A stretch of DNA of 56,541 bases from Stenotrophomonas beteli. Its GTDB lineage: Bacteria > Pseudomonadota > Gammaproteobacteria > Xanthomonadales > Xanthomonadaceae. The translations under genes were made by a program, and so were the position numbers. The notes beneath the pieces were generated by a model, which made no database searches, was not told where the DNA came from, and worked only from the letters and a program-made list of their open reading frames with translations. The stretch lies in NCBI RefSeq assembly GCF_001431665.1, contig NZ_LLXV01000026.1, positions 1-56,541 on the forward strand, given 5' to 3'. Below are positions 1-9,736 of this stretch, piece by piece; the stretch's first letter is position 1, and each line of letters opens with the position of its first letter.

Positions 1-31
1 CCCCGCCTTCGACAGTTTCCCGCGCTCCGTC

Positions 32-142
32 GTAGAGCCGAGCCCCTGCTCGGCTGCTCTTAGTTCGTCGGATGCTTTTTTGTTCAATCGTCGAGATATT
101 CGATTTCGATGGAGATTCGTCTACGCATGGCGTGGATCTACC
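32..142. repeat. SMAG-type palindromes
   Basis: An inverted repeat beginning GTAGAGCCGAGC and folding on GCTCGGC lies at 32-57. A second unit ending GGATCTAC, built on the CATGGCGTGG subtype, lies at about 121-142. The second subtype recurs near 46560. No gene is visible before position 209. Confidence 0.75.
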
Positions 143-208
143 GTGGCTGCCGGATTGGGTCCGGGGCAGATCCCTTACACTGGCGGCCTCTTCATCCCTG
201 CCCATCCG

Positions 209-580
209 ATGAACCTTCCCCTGCACTTCGGCCTGCTCGGCACCCTGGAAGCGGGCGCCATCGCCCTGCTGGTCGGCCTGCTGGTGTACTTCCTGTGGTC
301 GCGGTTGTGCCGGCTGCTGCACTGGACGGTGGGTCACGCGATCGGCTGGTCCTGTGTCATCGCCGTGATCATCTCCGCTGGCATCGATGCCTGGAAGCTG
401 TTCTACATGGGTATCGTGCGGCTGGAGTCGCCGCTGTACGCGCGCATCTTCCTGTCCAGCATCCACGATCCAAACGAACTGGGCAGCCGGGTGGTGCTGG
501 AAATCGCCGGCGCGCTCGCCGGTGTTGCCCTTGGTTGGGTGTTGTTCAGTTCGCGGTCATCGGAAAAAACAGTCGACTGA
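209..580 (+). CDS. small membrane protein, unknown function
   Basis: This gene encodes 123 residues. I see three hydrophobic stretches: about residues 10-30, 44-60 and 97-116. I therefore expect an inner-membrane protein. I do not recognise a family. The ATG at 209 begins MNLPLHFGLL and is preferred over the in-frame start at 80, because the extension would run through the SMAG palindrome ending near 142. The gene stands alone, with the EF-hand gene 230 bp downstream. Codon use is typical of the high-GC background. Confidence 0.6.
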   Translation: MNLPLHFGLLGTLEAGAIALLVGLLVYFLWSRLCRLLHWTVGHAIGWSCVIAVIISAGIDAWKLFYMGIVRLESPLYARIFLSSIHDPNELGSRVVLEIAGALAGVALGWVLFSSRSSEKTVD

Positions 581-812
581 CGCAGGTTTTTCGTTGGCAG
601 CCGGTTAAATCCGGGCGTGCTGAATGCCCATCTTATGAGCTGCTCACCCGGACCTAACCAGCGCGCTAATGCATGCGCGCGGACCAGTGGTTAATCGCGC
701 GTGTGGGTGCCGGTCGCAACGCAAAATCGATTCAGAAAGGCGGTGGCAGGGTAGGTGCCGTGCGGAGACAACACGCCGCGCAACACCACCCAATCGGTAG
801 GAGACACCCCTG

Positions 813-1223
813 ATGACTATTCGCAACCGCAAGCCCCTGATCGCCCTGATCGTCGCCGCCGGCAGCGTGCTGGCCATCCCGGCGATGGCGCAGTCGGCCA
901 AGCAGCAGGCCGCGCAGGCACAGAACGAGGCCGCCCAGGCCCAGCAGGCAGCGGCACAGGCGGGCCAGGCGGCTGACCAGGCAACCAATGCGGCCGCATC
1001 GGCGTCGGCCCAGGCCAACGGCGGTGGCCAGACCTGGGCCAGCATCGATACCGATGGCAATGGCACCATCAGCAAGACCGAGGCTCAGGTGAACGCGGGC
1101 CTGGCCCAGGTGTTCGACCAGGCCGATAGCAACAAGGACGGCGAGCTGAGCGCCGATGAGTACAAGGCCTACGTGGCCGCCCAGCAGGCCGGCGCGGGTG
1201 CCGGCGCGGCGCAGGGCCGCTGA
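813..1223 (+). CDS. secreted EF-hand calcium-binding protein
   Basis: This 136-residue protein has an N-terminal signal peptide ending near AMAQS (about residue 26). A low-complexity Ala/Gln-rich segment with an AQA-like rhythm covers about residues 27-70 and may form a helix or coiled coil. Two EF-hand loops follow, DTDGNGTISKTE and DSNKDGELSADE, each with Asp/Asn/Glu in the expected calcium-ligand positions. A periplasmic or secreted calcium-binding role is likely, but the partner is unknown. AGGAGA precedes the ATG at good spacing. A strong terminator follows at 1257-1287, so this is a single-gene unit. Confidence 0.85.
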   Translation: MTIRNRKPLIALIVAAGSVLAIPAMAQSAKQQAAQAQNEAAQAQQAAAQAGQAADQATNAAASASAQANGGGQTWASIDTDGNGTISKTEAQVNAGLAQVFDQADSNKDGELSADEYKAYVAAQQAGAGAGAAQGR

Positions 1224-1256
1224 TCCATACCTGATTCGGGACAACCGGTGCATGGG

Positions 1257-1287
1257 AACCCGGGCGGCTACGGCCGCCCGGGTTTTT
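1257..1287 (+). terminator. Rho-independent terminator
   Basis: A GC-rich perfect stem (AACCCGGGCGGC paired with GCCGCCCGGGTT) is followed by five T. It ends the EF-hand transcript. Confidence 0.9.
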
Positions 1288-1318
1288 CTCGTCACCATGG
1301 CCCCTGTATCCTTGGCCG

Positions 1319-2071
1319 ATGAATACCTCCATGCCTGCGCCGTCGCGCGCCATCGGCCTGGTCGGTTTTGACGGTGACGATACGCTGTGGAAGAGCGAGG
1401 ACTACTACCGCAAGGCCGAGCAGGATTATCTTGACCTGCTGTCGCGCTACGTCGATGTGCATGACACCCAGACCGCGCGCCACCTGCTGGAAGTGCAGCA
1501 GCGCCACCTGGGCACCTTCGGCTATGGCGTGAAGAGCATGACCCTGTCGATGATCGAAGCGGCCATCGACATCACCGGGCAGCGCATCGAAGCGAAGGAC
1601 ATCCAGCGCATCCTCGATATCGGCCATGCCACCCTGGGGCATCCGGTCGAGCTGATCGACGGCGTGCGCGAAGCGGTGGCGGCCATCGCCGAGCACTACC
1701 CGGTGGTGCTGATCACCAAGGGCGATCTGTTCCACCAGGAAGCGAAGATCAAGGTCGCTAACCTGGCCGAGCTGTTCCCGCGCATCGAGATCGTCTCGGA
1801 GAAGGACCCGGAAACCTACGCCCGCGTGCTGGCCGAATTCGACCTCCCGATGCAGCGCTTCGTGATGGTCGGCAACTCGCTGCGTTCGGATATCGAGCCG
1901 GTGGTCACCCTGGGTGGCTGGGGCGTGCACACGCCGTACGCGGTGACCTGGGCGCACGAGACCCAGCACGGCGTGGCCGATGACGAGCCGCGCATGGTCA
2001 CCGCCGACAGCGCCCACGATTGGCCAGCCGCGCTGGAGGCGATCGAGGCCAAGGCTGCGGCGGCGGCCTGA
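1319..2071 (+). CDS. HAD-superfamily hydrolase
   Basis: This 250-residue HAD hydrolase is probably a phosphatase. Motif I is FDGDDTLW at residues 17-24: Asp18 is the expected nucleophile and Asp20 the general acid. A helical cap follows. Motif II is in the LITKGD stretch near residue 140, and the C-terminal acidic motif is in the MVGNSLRSDIEP stretch near 180-195. The substrate cannot be told from sequence. The gene sits between the EF-hand terminator and a small secreted-protein gene 31 bp downstream, so those two may be co-transcribed. Confidence 0.85.
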   Translation: MNTSMPAPSRAIGLVGFDGDDTLWKSEDYYRKAEQDYLDLLSRYVDVHDTQTARHLLEVQQRHLGTFGYGVKSMTLSMIEAAIDITGQRIEAKDIQRILDIGHATLGHPVELIDGVREAVAAIAEHYPVVLITKGDLFHQEAKIKVANLAELFPRIEIVSEKDPETYARVLAEFDLPMQRFVMVGNSLRSDIEPVVTLGGWGVHTPYAVTWAHETQHGVADDEPRMVTADSAHDWPAALEAIEAKAAAAA

Positions 2072-2102
2072 CAAGGGGCGGCGGCTGCGGCAGAATCGGG
2101 GC

Positions 2103-2591
2103 ATGAACGTCCGACTGCACGCGCTGTTGTTGTCGCTGCTGTTGGCGCCGGCCACCGTGCTGGCCCAGCAGACCGCCGAGCGTTCGGCGGCCTATGAGGT
2201 GGAAACCGGCGACAGTTGGGTCGATGCCCAGCTGCAGGACATCAACCACTACGCCGAACGCTACCCGGACGCTTTCCTCGACGAAGTGTCGCGCTACGCC
2301 GATGTCCCCCGCGGTTACATCAATGCGCTGTTCACCACCCATGGCTGGCAGGCCGGCGATATCTATTTCGCGTGTTTCTGGGCCGAGGCCAGTGGCCAGA
2401 CCTGCCGCGACAGCGTGCGCGCCTTCAGCCAGGACCCGGACGGCGGCTGGGAGGCCGTGGTGAAGCGGATGCCCGCCAAGCCGGACAACCTGCATTACCG
2501 CGCCGTGCGCCATGCCATCGTGGCCAGTTACCAGCACTGGGACCGGCCGATCACCCTGGATGCCACCCTGAAGCGCCAGTTGAAGCGGTAG
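2103..2591 (+). CDS. secreted protein, unknown function
   Basis: This 162-residue protein starts MNVRLHALLLSLLLAPATVLAQ, a clear signal peptide cleaved near residue 21. The mature part carries two cysteines (YFACFW and GQTCRDS), which could form a disulphide. I do not recognise the family. The ATG at 2103 is chosen because it gives the signal peptide; the in-frame upstream extension is Arg-rich antisense-like sequence. Its TAG stop is part of the GTAG terminus of the following SMAG-type palindrome. Confidence 0.7.
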   Translation: MNVRLHALLLSLLLAPATVLAQQTAERSAAYEVETGDSWVDAQLQDINHYAERYPDAFLDEVSRYADVPRGYINALFTTHGWQAGDIYFACFWAEASGQTCRDSVRAFSQDPDGGWEAVVKRMPAKPDNLHYRAVRHAIVASYQHWDRPITLDATLKRQLKR

Positions 2592-2660
2592 TGCCGGCCC
2601 CAGGCCGGCAACCTGGGGATACCCGCTCGCAGTGGATGCCCGCCAGCGGCCGGCACTACC
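2588..2660. repeat. SMAG-type palindrome, GTAGTGCCGGCC subtype
   Basis: The element begins GTAGTGCCGGCC and ends GCGGCCGGCACTAC. It overlaps the stop codon of the upstream gene. Confidence 0.8.
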
Positions 2661-2755
2661 GATCTGTTTCATGTTGCTCTGCATATCGCCGCCGCCCCCC
2701 GCTCCGGCGACAATACGGGTCCGAGCTGTTCCCCGTTCCCGTAATCGAGTGACTG

Positions 2756-4117
2756 ATGAGCGCCTCTTTCGTTTCGCCTGATGTGATCCGCCGCCTGTTC
2801 GCACAGGCCATGTCCCGCATGTACCGCACCGAAGTGCCGCTGTACGGCACGCTGGTGGAACTGGTGGAGCGGATCAATGCACAGGTGCTTGCGCAGGACC
2901 CGGCGCTGGCCGCGCAGCTGCAGCGCAACGATGAGCGTGCGCGCCTGGATGAAGAGCGCCATGGCGCGATCCGCGTCGGCACTGTGCAGGAACTGGCCAC
3001 GCTGCGCCGCCTGTTCGCGGTGATGGGCATGTACCCGGTCGGCTACTACGACCTGTCGGTGGCCGGCGTGCCGGTGCATTCGACCGCATTCCGCCCGCTG
3101 ACCGGCGCCGCGCTGGCGCAGAATCCGTTCCGCGTGTTCACCTCGCTGCTGCGCCTGGAGCTGATCGAAGACGAAGGCCTGCGTGCCGAATCGGCGAAGA
3201 TCCTGGCACGCCGCCGCATCTTCACCGACGGCGCGCTGGCGCTGATCGACCAGGTCGAGCGAGACGGCGGCCTGTCGCAGGCCGATGCCGAGCGCTTCGT
3301 CCAGGAGGCGCTGGAGACCTTCCGCTGGCACGGCGACGCCACGGTCGACCTGCCGACCTACCACGCGCTGCACAACGCGCACCGGTTGGTGGCCGACGTG
3401 GTCAGTTTCCGCGGCCCGCACATCAACCATCTGACCCCGCGCACGCTGGATATCGACGCTGCGCAGGCGGCAATGATCGAGCACGGCATGGCGGCCAAGG
3501 CGGTGATCGAAGGTCCGCCGCGCCGCGCCTGCCCGATCCTGCTGCGCCAGACCAGCTTCAAGGCGCTGGAGGAAGCCGTGCATTTCCCGGATGCGGACGG
3601 TGGCGATGCCGGCACCCATACCGCGCGCTTCGGCGAGATCGAACAACGCGGCCTGGCGCTGACCCCGAAGGGCCGCGCGCTGTACGACCAGTTGCTGTCG
3701 CAGGCACGCGATGCCGGTGGCGAAGGCAGTACGGGCGGTGACTACGGCCAGCGCCTGCAGGCGGTGTTTGCCAGCTTCCCGGATGACCACGACACCCTGC
3801 GCCAGGAAGGCCTGGGCTATTACCGCTACCAGTTGACCGACGCCGGCCGCGCCGCACCCGAACGCGTGGCCGATCTGCCCGCCGAAGTGCTGGTGGCCGC
3901 CGGCCTGGCCACGGCCGACCCGATCGTCTATGAGGATTTCCTGCCGGTCAGTGCCGCGGGCATCTTCCAGTCGAACCTGGGTGGCGAAGAACAGCGCGCC
4001 TATGCCGCGCATGCCAACCGCGAGGCCTTCGAGCAGGCGCTGGGCGTGGCGGTGAATGACGAATTCGAGATCTACGAGCGGCTGCAGGCCGAGTCGCTGG
4101 CGGCGCTGCGCGGGTAA
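2756..4117 (+). CDS. hglS: 2-oxoadipate dioxygenase/decarboxylase family (DUF1338, YdcJ/HglS)
   Basis: This 453-residue protein matches the DUF1338/YdcJ family in length (about 450-465) and in signature stretches such as MGMYPVGYYDLSVAG and VHSTAFRP. Characterised members (HglS in Pseudomonas lysine catabolism) are Fe(II) enzymes that convert 2-oxoadipate to D-2-hydroxyglutarate with loss of CO2. The VHSTAFRP histidine and later His/Glu residues would be metal ligands by family analogy. No other lysine-degradation gene is adjacent, so the physiological role here is inferred. The gene stands alone and is followed by SMAG repeats. Confidence 0.82.
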   Translation: MSASFVSPDVIRRLFAQAMSRMYRTEVPLYGTLVELVERINAQVLAQDPALAAQLQRNDERARLDEERHGAIRVGTVQELATLRRLFAVMGMYPVGYYDLSVAGVPVHSTAFRPLTGAALAQNPFRVFTSLLRLELIEDEGLRAESAKILARRRIFTDGALALIDQVERDGGLSQADAERFVQEALETFRWHGDATVDLPTYHALHNAHRLVADVVSFRGPHINHLTPRTLDIDAAQAAMIEHGMAAKAVIEGPPRRACPILLRQTSFKALEEAVHFPDADGGDAGTHTARFGEIEQRGLALTPKGRALYDQLLSQARDAGGEGSTGGDYGQRLQAVFASFPDDHDTLRQEGLGYYRYQLTDAGRAAPERVADLPAEVLVAAGLATADPIVYEDFLPVSAAGIFQSNLGGEEQRAYAAHANREAFEQALGVAVNDEFEIYERLQAESLAALRG

Positions 4118-4127
4118 ACCGCTTGCC

Positions 4128-4237
4128 GTGGAGCCGAGCGTGGGCTCGGCTCTACATTGATTCTGCGGAGCTGCCCTTTGTAGAGCCGAGCCATGCTCGG
4201 CTGCCGAGGAAAGCAGTCGAGCATGGCTCGCCTCTGC
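4128..4237. repeat. two consecutive SMAG palindromes
   Basis: One unit lies at 4128-4155 (GAGCCGAGC...GCTCGGCTCTAC). A second lies at 4180-4237, with diverged ends. They fill the gap between the converging hglS and CoA-transferase genes. Confidence 0.8.
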
Positions 4238-4248
4238 AAAAACGGGTT

Positions 4249-5763
4249 TCAGCCCATCATCGTGCCGGTATCCAGCCAACGCTGGTGCCACGACAGCGCT
4301 TCCGGCAGCAGGTGCGGGGTGTGCTTGCCGTAGCTCTCGCGGCTGGCACGGTCGAAGTAGTCCTGCAGCTGCGGGCGGAAATCCGGGTGCGCGCAGTTGT
4401 CGATCAGCACCTGCGCGCGCTTGCGCGGGGTCAAGCCACGCAGGTCGGCCAGGCCCTGTTCGGTGACGATCACCGACACGTCGTGCTCGGTGTGGTCGAC
4501 ATGGCTGGCCATCGGCACGATCGCCGAAATGGTGCCGTTCTTGGCGGTGGACGGGCTCAGGAACGCCGACAGGAAACCATTGCGGGCAAAGTCACCGGAA
4601 CCGCCGATGCCGTTCATGATCCGCGTGCCCATCACGTGCGTCGAATTGACGTTGCCGTAGATGTCCACCTCGATCATGCCGTTCATGCCGATGCAGCCGA
4701 GGCGGCGCACCAGTTCCGGATGGTTGGAGATTTCCTGCGTGCGCATGATGATGCGCTCGCGGTAGAAATCGATGTTCTCCTTGAACGCCTCATTCGCCTG
4801 CGGGCTCAGCGCGAAGCCGGTGCACGACGCGTAGCTCAGCACGCCGTCGCGCAGCAGGTCGAGCATGCCGTCCTGGATCACTTCGGTGAACGCGGCCAGG
4901 TCGCGGAAGCCGCTCTTGGCCAGGCCGGCCAGTACCGCATTGGGAATATTGCCCACGCCCGACTGCAGTGGCAGCAGGTTCGGCGGCAGGCGGCCCTTCT
5001 TCACCTCGTGCTTGAGGAACTCGATCAGGTGCGAAGCGATCTGCTCGCTGGTCGCATCGATCGGGCTGAACGGGCTGTTGCGGTCCGGGCCATTGGTGCG
5101 CACCACCGCCACGATCTTGTCCGGGTCGCAGCGCAGTGCGGTATCGCCGATGCGGTCGTTGGCGTTCACCAGCGGAATCGGCTTGCGGTGCGGCGGCAGC
5201 GCGGTGCCGTAGTAGATGTCATGCATGCCGTCGACGCCGGCCGGCTGCCATTCGTTGACCTCGACGATCACTTTCTTCGCCAGGTCCAGCCAGGTCTTGT
5301 TGTTGCCGACCGAGGTGGAGGGCACCAGCGAGCCATCTTCGCGGATGGCCGAGACTTCGATCACGGCCGTATCGATCTCGCCGTAGAAGCCGAACCACAC
5401 GTGCTGGGCGACGTGGCTGAGGTGGATATCGATGTAATCCAGCTTGCCCTCGTTGATGCGGTTGCGCGCGTCCGGGTCGCTCTGGAACGGCATGCGCATG
5501 GCGATGCCATCGGCCTTGGCCAGCGCGCCATCGAGCTCCGGCGCGGTGGAGGCGCCGGTCATCAGCTTGATCTGGAAGGGATTGCCCTGGGCGTGCACCG
5601 CTTCGATGCGGCGGGCCAGTTCGACGGGAACGGCCTTGGGATACCCGGAGCCGGTAAAGCCGCTCATGGCCACGGTTTCGCCGGGCTGGATCAGCGCGGC
5701 TGCGGCCTCGGCAGAGACCACGCGGTCACGAAGACGCGCGTTGGCGATGCGATCAACAGACAT
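4249..5763 (-). CDS. succinyl-CoA:acetate CoA-transferase / acetyl-CoA hydrolase family
   Basis: This 504-residue class I CoA-transferase resembles AarC of Acetobacter. The active-site glutamate lies in AFTEVIQDG and falls at residue 294, the same number as the catalytic Glu of AarC. The CoA-binding glycine stretch [12 protein letters not shown] is near residues 388-400. The expected reaction moves CoA between succinyl-CoA and acetate, linking acetate use to the TCA cycle, in the cytosol. It is a single-gene unit on the minus strand. The start at 5763 gives the expected N-terminus. I avoid a gene symbol because aarC, scpC and cat1-type enzymes cannot be separated by eye. Confidence 0.9.
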   Translation of the reverse strand: MSVDRIANARLRDRVVSAEAAAALIQPGETVAMSGFTGSGYPKAVPVELARRIEAVHAQGNPFQIKLMTGASTAPELDGALAKADGIAMRMPFQSDPDARNRINEGKLDYIDIHLSHVAQHVWFGFYGEIDTAVIEVSAIREDGSLVPSTSVGNNKTWLDLAKKVIVEVNEWQPAGVDGMHDIYYGTALPPHRKPIPLVNANDRIGDTALRCDPDKIVAVVRTNGPDRNSPFSPIDATSEQIASHLIEFLKHEVKKGRLPPNLLPLQSGVGNIPNAVLAGLAKSGFRDLAAFTEVIQDGMLDLLRDGVLSYASCTGFALSPQANEAFKENIDFYRERIIMRTQEISNHPELVRRLGCIGMNGMIEVDIYGNVNSTHVMGTRIMNGIGGSGDFARNGFLSAFLSPSTAKNGTISAIVPMASHVDHTEHDVSVIVTEQGLADLRGLTPRKRAQVLIDNCAHPDFRPQLQDYFDRASRESYGKHTPHLLPEALSWHQRWLDTGTMMG

Positions 5764-5894
5764 GACGACAGTGTTTCAGGGGGGAAAGCCGATTATCGGC
5801 CATCCTCATCCGTACGGGGGGTTCTACCTTCGTGGAATGGCTTTTCCCCGCAGGCCTCAACCATACCCACCGGTTTTGTTTTGCAGTGCAGCGT

Positions 5895-5988
5895 GCAAAC
5901 TGCTTTCGCAGCCCGCACGATGGCCCTGCATCCCGACGTGGGGGAGGGAGCAGAGCCCGCTGGCAGTTCGCTGCAAGCGGGCTTTTTT
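5895..5988 (+). ncRNA. candidate small RNA ending in an orphan terminator
   Basis: A strong terminator (stem AGCCCGCT/AGCGGGCT at 5954-5961 and 5976-5983, then six T) sits in a 370-bp gap with no plus-strand gene upstream. The only upstream gene points the other way. The simplest reading is a short RNA of roughly 90 nt. The 5' end is a guess: TTGCAG at 5881 could be a -35 box, but no good -10 is seen. Confidence 0.35.
5954..5988 (+). terminator. orphan Rho-independent terminator
   Basis: An 8-bp GC-rich stem with a 14-nt loop is followed by TTTTTT. No coding sequence precedes it on this strand. Confidence 0.8.
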
Positions 5989-6024
5989 ATTGCCGCTCAC
6001 CCAGTATGAATGCGCGCGACCACC

Positions 6025-6122
6025 GGGTCGGATCCTTTCGCCACGGGCAGAAGGCTCTGACCCGCGCAGTGCCAGCAATCTGGGGTCAGAGCCCTTCGCC
6101 GTTGGCAAAGGGATCCGACCCC
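6025..6122. repeat. GGGGTCAG(A/C)-type palindrome in the glnE leader
   Basis: This is an imperfect inverted repeat of about 98 bp. Its arms are GGGTCGGATCCTTTCGCC... and ...CAAAGGGATCCGACCCC, with inner GGCTCTGACCC / GGGGTCAGAGCCC arms. Shorter members of the family lie at 15543-15583 and 53406-53444. It ends 14 bp before the glnE start, so it would be transcribed in the glnE leader and could bring the start codon close to a large hairpin. Confidence 0.75.
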
Positions 6123-6136
6123 GCGAGAATCGATGC

Positions 6137-8932
6137 ATGACCCTCGCCCCCGCCGATCTGCCCACCTCCCTGCAGCCCCTTGTCGACCGCGCGCTGGCGC
6201 GCCTGGCCCAGGTCCTGCCCGAGCCCGTCCCGGCCGACCTGTTGCCGTTGCTGACCCGGCTGGCGGTGGCCAGCGACTTCGCGCTGGACACCCTGGTGCG
6301 GCAACCGGCGCTGCTGGCGCAGCTGGCCGCGCCCGGCTGCCCGCCGATCCCGGCGCCGGTGCTCGACCCGCTGCAGCCCAGTGACTGGCCGGCGCAGCTG
6401 CGGCGCTGGCGCGCGGCGATGTCCACGCGACTGATCTGGCGCGACCTGGCCGGGCTGGACGATGTGGCGCAGACCCTGGCCGGCGCCACCACCCTGGCCG
6501 AAGATTGCCTGCGGCTGGCACTGGACGCCCTGCAGCAGGAGTTCGCGCAGCGCCACGGCATGGTCCGCGATGCCGTGGGCAACCCGCAGCAGCTGGTGGT
6601 GTTCGGCCTGGGCAAGTTGGGCGGCGGCGAACTCAACTTCAGTTCCGATATCGACCTGGTCTACGCCTACCCGCACGGCGGCGAGTCCGATGGCCTGCGC
6701 GCGCTGGCCGCCGAAGAGTATTTCGCCCGCCTCGGCCAGCGCCTGGCCAAGCTGCTGGACGAAACCACCGTCGATGGCTTCAGCCACCGCGTCGACCTGC
6801 GCCTGCGCCCGTTCGGCAGCGCCGGGCGCGTCGCGCTGTCGTTCGCGGCGATGGACCAGTATTTCCAGCGCGAAGGCCGCGACTGGGAGCGTTACGCATG
6901 GCTGAAGGCGCGCGCGGTGGCCGGTGATATCGCCGCCGGTGAAGCATGGCTGCAGACCCTGCGCCCGTTCGTCTACCGCCGCTACCTGGACTTCACCGCG
7001 CTCGATGGCCTGCGCGAGATGAAGGCGGCGATCACCGCCGAGGTCGCGCGCCGCGAACTGCATGAAGACATCAAGCGGGGTGCCGGTGGCATCCGCGAGA
7101 TCGAGTTCCTGTGCCAGGCATTGCAGCTGATCCGTGGCGGCCGCGAGCCGGCGCTGCGCGAGCGCCGCCTGCTGGTGGCGCTGGACGCGCTGGTCGCCGC
7201 CGGACAGATCGCGCCGGACGATGGCGCTGCGCTGCGCGAGGCCTACCTGTTCCTGCGTCGCCTGGAAAACCGCCTGCAGATGCTGCGCGATGCGCAGACC
7301 CACGTGCTCCCCGGCGACGCGTTGGACCGCGAGCGCATCGCCGTCGGCCTCGGTTACCCGGACTGGGACGTGCTGCGCGCGGCGCTGGCCGTGCAGCAGC
7401 AGCGGGTCAGTACCGAATTCGCCGCGCTGCTGGCCCCGCGCAAGGGCCAGGCCGCGCCCGACGCGCTGGCCAACTACTGGCGCAGCCTGCCCGAGGGCAG
7501 CAACGCACCGCTGCTGGCCGAGGCGGGTTTCCTCGACGCCAATGGTGCCGATCAGTCGCTGCGCGATTTCGCCCAGGGCACCGGCGTGAAGTCGCTGTCC
7601 GACGCTGCGCGTGCACGCCTGGACCGCGTGCTGCCGGCGCTGCTGCATGCGGCCACGCGTTCGCCGCAGCCCGATGCCGCGCTCAAGCGCGTGCTTGGCC
7701 TGCTGCAGGCGGTGCTGCGCCGGACCAGCTATCTCGCGCTGCTGGACGAACAACCGAGCGCGTTGGCGCGGCTGGTCGATGTGCTGGCGCGCAGCGCGCT
7801 GCTGGCCGAACGGCTGGCGGCGTATCCGCTGCTGCTGGACGAACTGCTGGATGTGCGCGTGTCCGGTCCGATGCCCGATGCCGCCGGCATGCTGGCCGAA
7901 TGCCAGCAGGTGCTGGCGGTCGAAGATCCCGAATCGGCACTGCGCTGGCTCAACGAGACGCGGCTGGCGCTCAGCTTCCGCATGGCGATGGCCACGCTCG
8001 ATGGCCGTCAGGGCGCGGTGGACAGCACCCGGCAACTGGCCGAGCTCGCACAGGCGGTGGTGGTCACGGTGCTGGCGATGGCCGAGGCGGACATGCGCGC
8101 CGCGCACGGCGCGATTCCCGGTGGGCGCTTCGCGATCATCGGCTACGGCAGCCTCGGCGGGCTTGAGCTGGGCTTCGGTTCCGACCTGGACCTGGTGTTC
8201 CTGCACGACAACCCGGCCGGCGTGGAGGCCAGTGATGGCGCGCGCCCGCTGGAGCCGGGCCGCTGGTATGCGCGGCTGGCGCAGAAGGTGATGGCCCTGC
8301 TCGGCGCGGTCACCGCCGCCGGCCGCCTGTACGACATCGATGTGCGCCTGCGCCCGGACGGTGGCAAGGGTTCGCTGGTGTCTTCGCTGGCCAGCTACAC
8401 CGAATACCAGCGCGAACGCGCATGGACCTGGGAACACCAGGCGCTGGTGCGCGCACGCGGCGTGGCCGGTGATGCCAGCCTGCTGGCCGATTTCGAACAG
8501 GTGCGTGCACAGACGCTGGGCCGTGAGCGCGATCCGGCCACGCTGTATGCCGACGTGTTGAAGATGCGCGGCCGCATGCGCACCGAACTGGACCGCAGCG
8601 ATGCCGCGCGGCTGGACCTGAAGCAGGGCGCCGGTGGCGTGGTGGACCTGGAATTCCTGCTGCAGACCGGCGTGCTGGCGCGCAGCGCGCAGCATCCGGC
8701 GCTGCTGCAGCCGCGCGACACACCATCGTTGATCGACGCACTGGCGGTTGCCGGTTTCCTGCCGGAAGAGACCGCGCAGGCGCTGCATGCGGCGCACGCC
8801 ACCCTGCTGGATGTCGGCCTGGCCTGCACGCTGGACCGGCGGCCGCGGCTGGCGGTCACCACGCCTGCCATTGAGGACGCGTGTGCAGCGATCACCGTCG
8901 CGTGCAGAGCTTCAGCGTTGCCGTTCGCCTGA
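6137..8932 (+). CDS. glnE: glutamine synthetase adenylyltransferase/deadenylylase
   Basis: This bifunctional enzyme adenylylates and deadenylylates glutamine synthetase in response to PII and glutamine, so it tunes ammonia assimilation. The 931 residues match the family (about 945). Two nucleotidyltransferase domains are visible. The N-terminal one carries [12 protein letters not shown] (about residues 167-178), expected to deadenylylate. The C-terminal one carries [13 protein letters not shown] (about residues 679-691), expected to adenylylate. Both keep the paired Asp metal ligands. Long helical linkers with [13 protein letters not shown] and [13 protein letters not shown] motifs follow each domain. 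The ATG at 6137 ([10 protein letters not shown]) is chosen because the upstream in-frame stretch crosses the repeat at 6025-6122. No clear ribosome-binding site is seen. Confidence 0.96.
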   Translation: MTLAPADLPTSLQPLVDRALARLAQVLPEPVPADLLPLLTRLAVASDFALDTLVRQPALLAQLAAPGCPPIPAPVLDPLQPSDWPAQLRRWRAAMSTRLIWRDLAGLDDVAQTLAGATTLAEDCLRLALDALQQEFAQRHGMVRDAVGNPQQLVVFGLGKLGGGELNFSSDIDLVYAYPHGGESDGLRALAAEEYFARLGQRLAKLLDETTVDGFSHRVDLRLRPFGSAGRVALSFAAMDQYFQREGRDWERYAWLKARAVAGDIAAGEAWLQTLRPFVYRRYLDFTALDGLREMKAAITAEVARRELHEDIKRGAGGIREIEFLCQALQLIRGGREPALRERRLLVALDALVAAGQIAPDDGAALREAYLFLRRLENRLQMLRDAQTHVLPGDALDRERIAVGLGYPDWDVLRAALAVQQQRVSTEFAALLAPRKGQAAPDALANYWRSLPEGSNAPLLAEAGFLDANGADQSLRDFAQGTGVKSLSDAARARLDRVLPALLHAATRSPQPDAALKRVLGLLQAVLRRTSYLALLDEQPSALARLVDVLARSALLAERLAAYPLLLDELLDVRVSGPMPDAAGMLAECQQVLAVEDPESALRWLNETRLALSFRMAMATLDGRQGAVDSTRQLAELAQAVVVTVLAMAEADMRAAHGAIPGGRFAIIGYGSLGGLELGFGSDLDLVFLHDNPAGVEASDGARPLEPGRWYARLAQKVMALLGAVTAAGRLYDIDVRLRPDGGKGSLVSSLASYTEYQRERAWTWEHQALVRARGVAGDASLLADFEQVRAQTLGRERDPATLYADVLKMRGRMRTELDRSDAARLDLKQGAGGVVDLEFLLQTGVLARSAQHPALLQPRDTPSLIDALAVAGFLPEETAQALHAAHATLLDVGLACTLDRRPRLAVTTPAIEDACAAITVACRASALPFA

Positions 8933-9004
8933 GCGGGTGCAGATGCTGCAACAGCCTTGGGTGGGTGCCGATCGTAGGAATGGCCCGGCGATGGCCTGCT
9001 ATTG

Positions 9005-9086
9005 GTAGGTGCCGACCGTTGGTCGGCACAATCTGCCGGCAGGGATGAACTCTGAAGGAGCGTGCCGACCAACGGTCGGCACCTAC
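9005..9086. repeat. SMAG-like palindrome, GTAGGTGCCGACC subtype
   Basis: The arms GTAGGTGCCGACC and GGTCGGCACCTAC bound the element. Each half has its own internal palindrome, CCGACCGTTGGTCGG and CCGACCAACGGTCGG. It lies between glnE and the converging transporter gene. Confidence 0.8.
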
Positions 9087-9100
9087 CAGAGCATGCAGGG

Positions 9101-9661
9101 TCAGCTGGTGGCGCGCAGCGGCGCCATCTTCCACAACAACGCGCGGAACGGGGCCAGCAGGCAGACGCCGATCGCCAGCTTCACCGCCAAGTCGCCCGCG
9201 GCCCAGCTCACCCATGGCAGGCTGGAACCGGCAAACGCGATCGACCAGAAGATCGTGGTGTCCACGGTCGCGCTGCAGGTGGTGGCCACCATCGGTGCGC
9301 GCCACCAGCTGCCACGGCGCAGGCGGTCGAAGACCGTGATGTCCAGCAGCTGCGCCACGATGAACGCCGAACACGAGGCAATGGAGATGCGCGGCGTGGC
9401 CACCCAGACCGACAGCACCACCGCCACCAGGAAGCCGATCCACGCCACGCGGCGTGCCGGCCCCGGGCCGAAACGGCGGTTGATCAGGTTGCTGACCAGG
9501 AACGCCACTGGATAGCTGAAGGCACCCCAGGTCAGCCAGTCGTTGATCGGGTACTGCACCAGCACGTTGGACAGCAGCACCACCGCGCCCATCGCCAGGA
9601 CCGCCAGCACCAGGGCGCGTGGAGTCAGCGGGGCAAACACGGGGGCAGGACGCACGGACAT
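9101..9661 (-). CDS. yhhQ: queuosine precursor transporter (YhhQ/VUT family)
   Basis: This 186-residue integral membrane protein of the former DUF165 family has about six hydrophobic segments. Characteristic stretches are FSYPVAFLVSNLINRRFG near residues 48-65 and SAFIVAQLLDITVFDRLR near residues 98-115. Family members import the queuosine precursors preQ0/preQ1 for tRNA wobble-base modification. No queuosine biosynthesis gene is adjacent. The gene is transcribed alone on the minus strand and ends just past a SMAG-like palindrome. Confidence 0.85.
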   Translation of the reverse strand: MSVRPAPVFAPLTPRALVLAVLAMGAVVLLSNVLVQYPINDWLTWGAFSYPVAFLVSNLINRRFGPGPARRVAWIGFLVAVVLSVWVATPRISIASCSAFIVAQLLDITVFDRLRRGSWWRAPMVATTCSATVDTTIFWSIAFAGSSLPWVSWAAGDLAVKLAIGVCLLAPFRALLWKMAPLRATS

Positions 9662-9736
9662 GGCGAGCGAGAGGGACCAGGGGAATCGTCCATTATCCGC
9701 CCGGCCCCCGGCAAAGCCAAAACCGGTCGTTCAGCT

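Noticed and set aside
2669..4291. 540-codon minus-strand frame over hglS
   Set aside because: Antisense shadow crossing the SMAG repeats; the plus-strand gene has family length and motifs.
4123..6009. 628-codon plus-strand frame over the CoA-transferase gene
   Set aside because: Antisense shadow; the minus-strand protein has clear family motifs including Glu294.
6086..8797. 903-codon open frame antisense to glnE
   Set aside because: Shadow of glnE caused by GC-rich codon structure; no motif and no ribosome-binding site.
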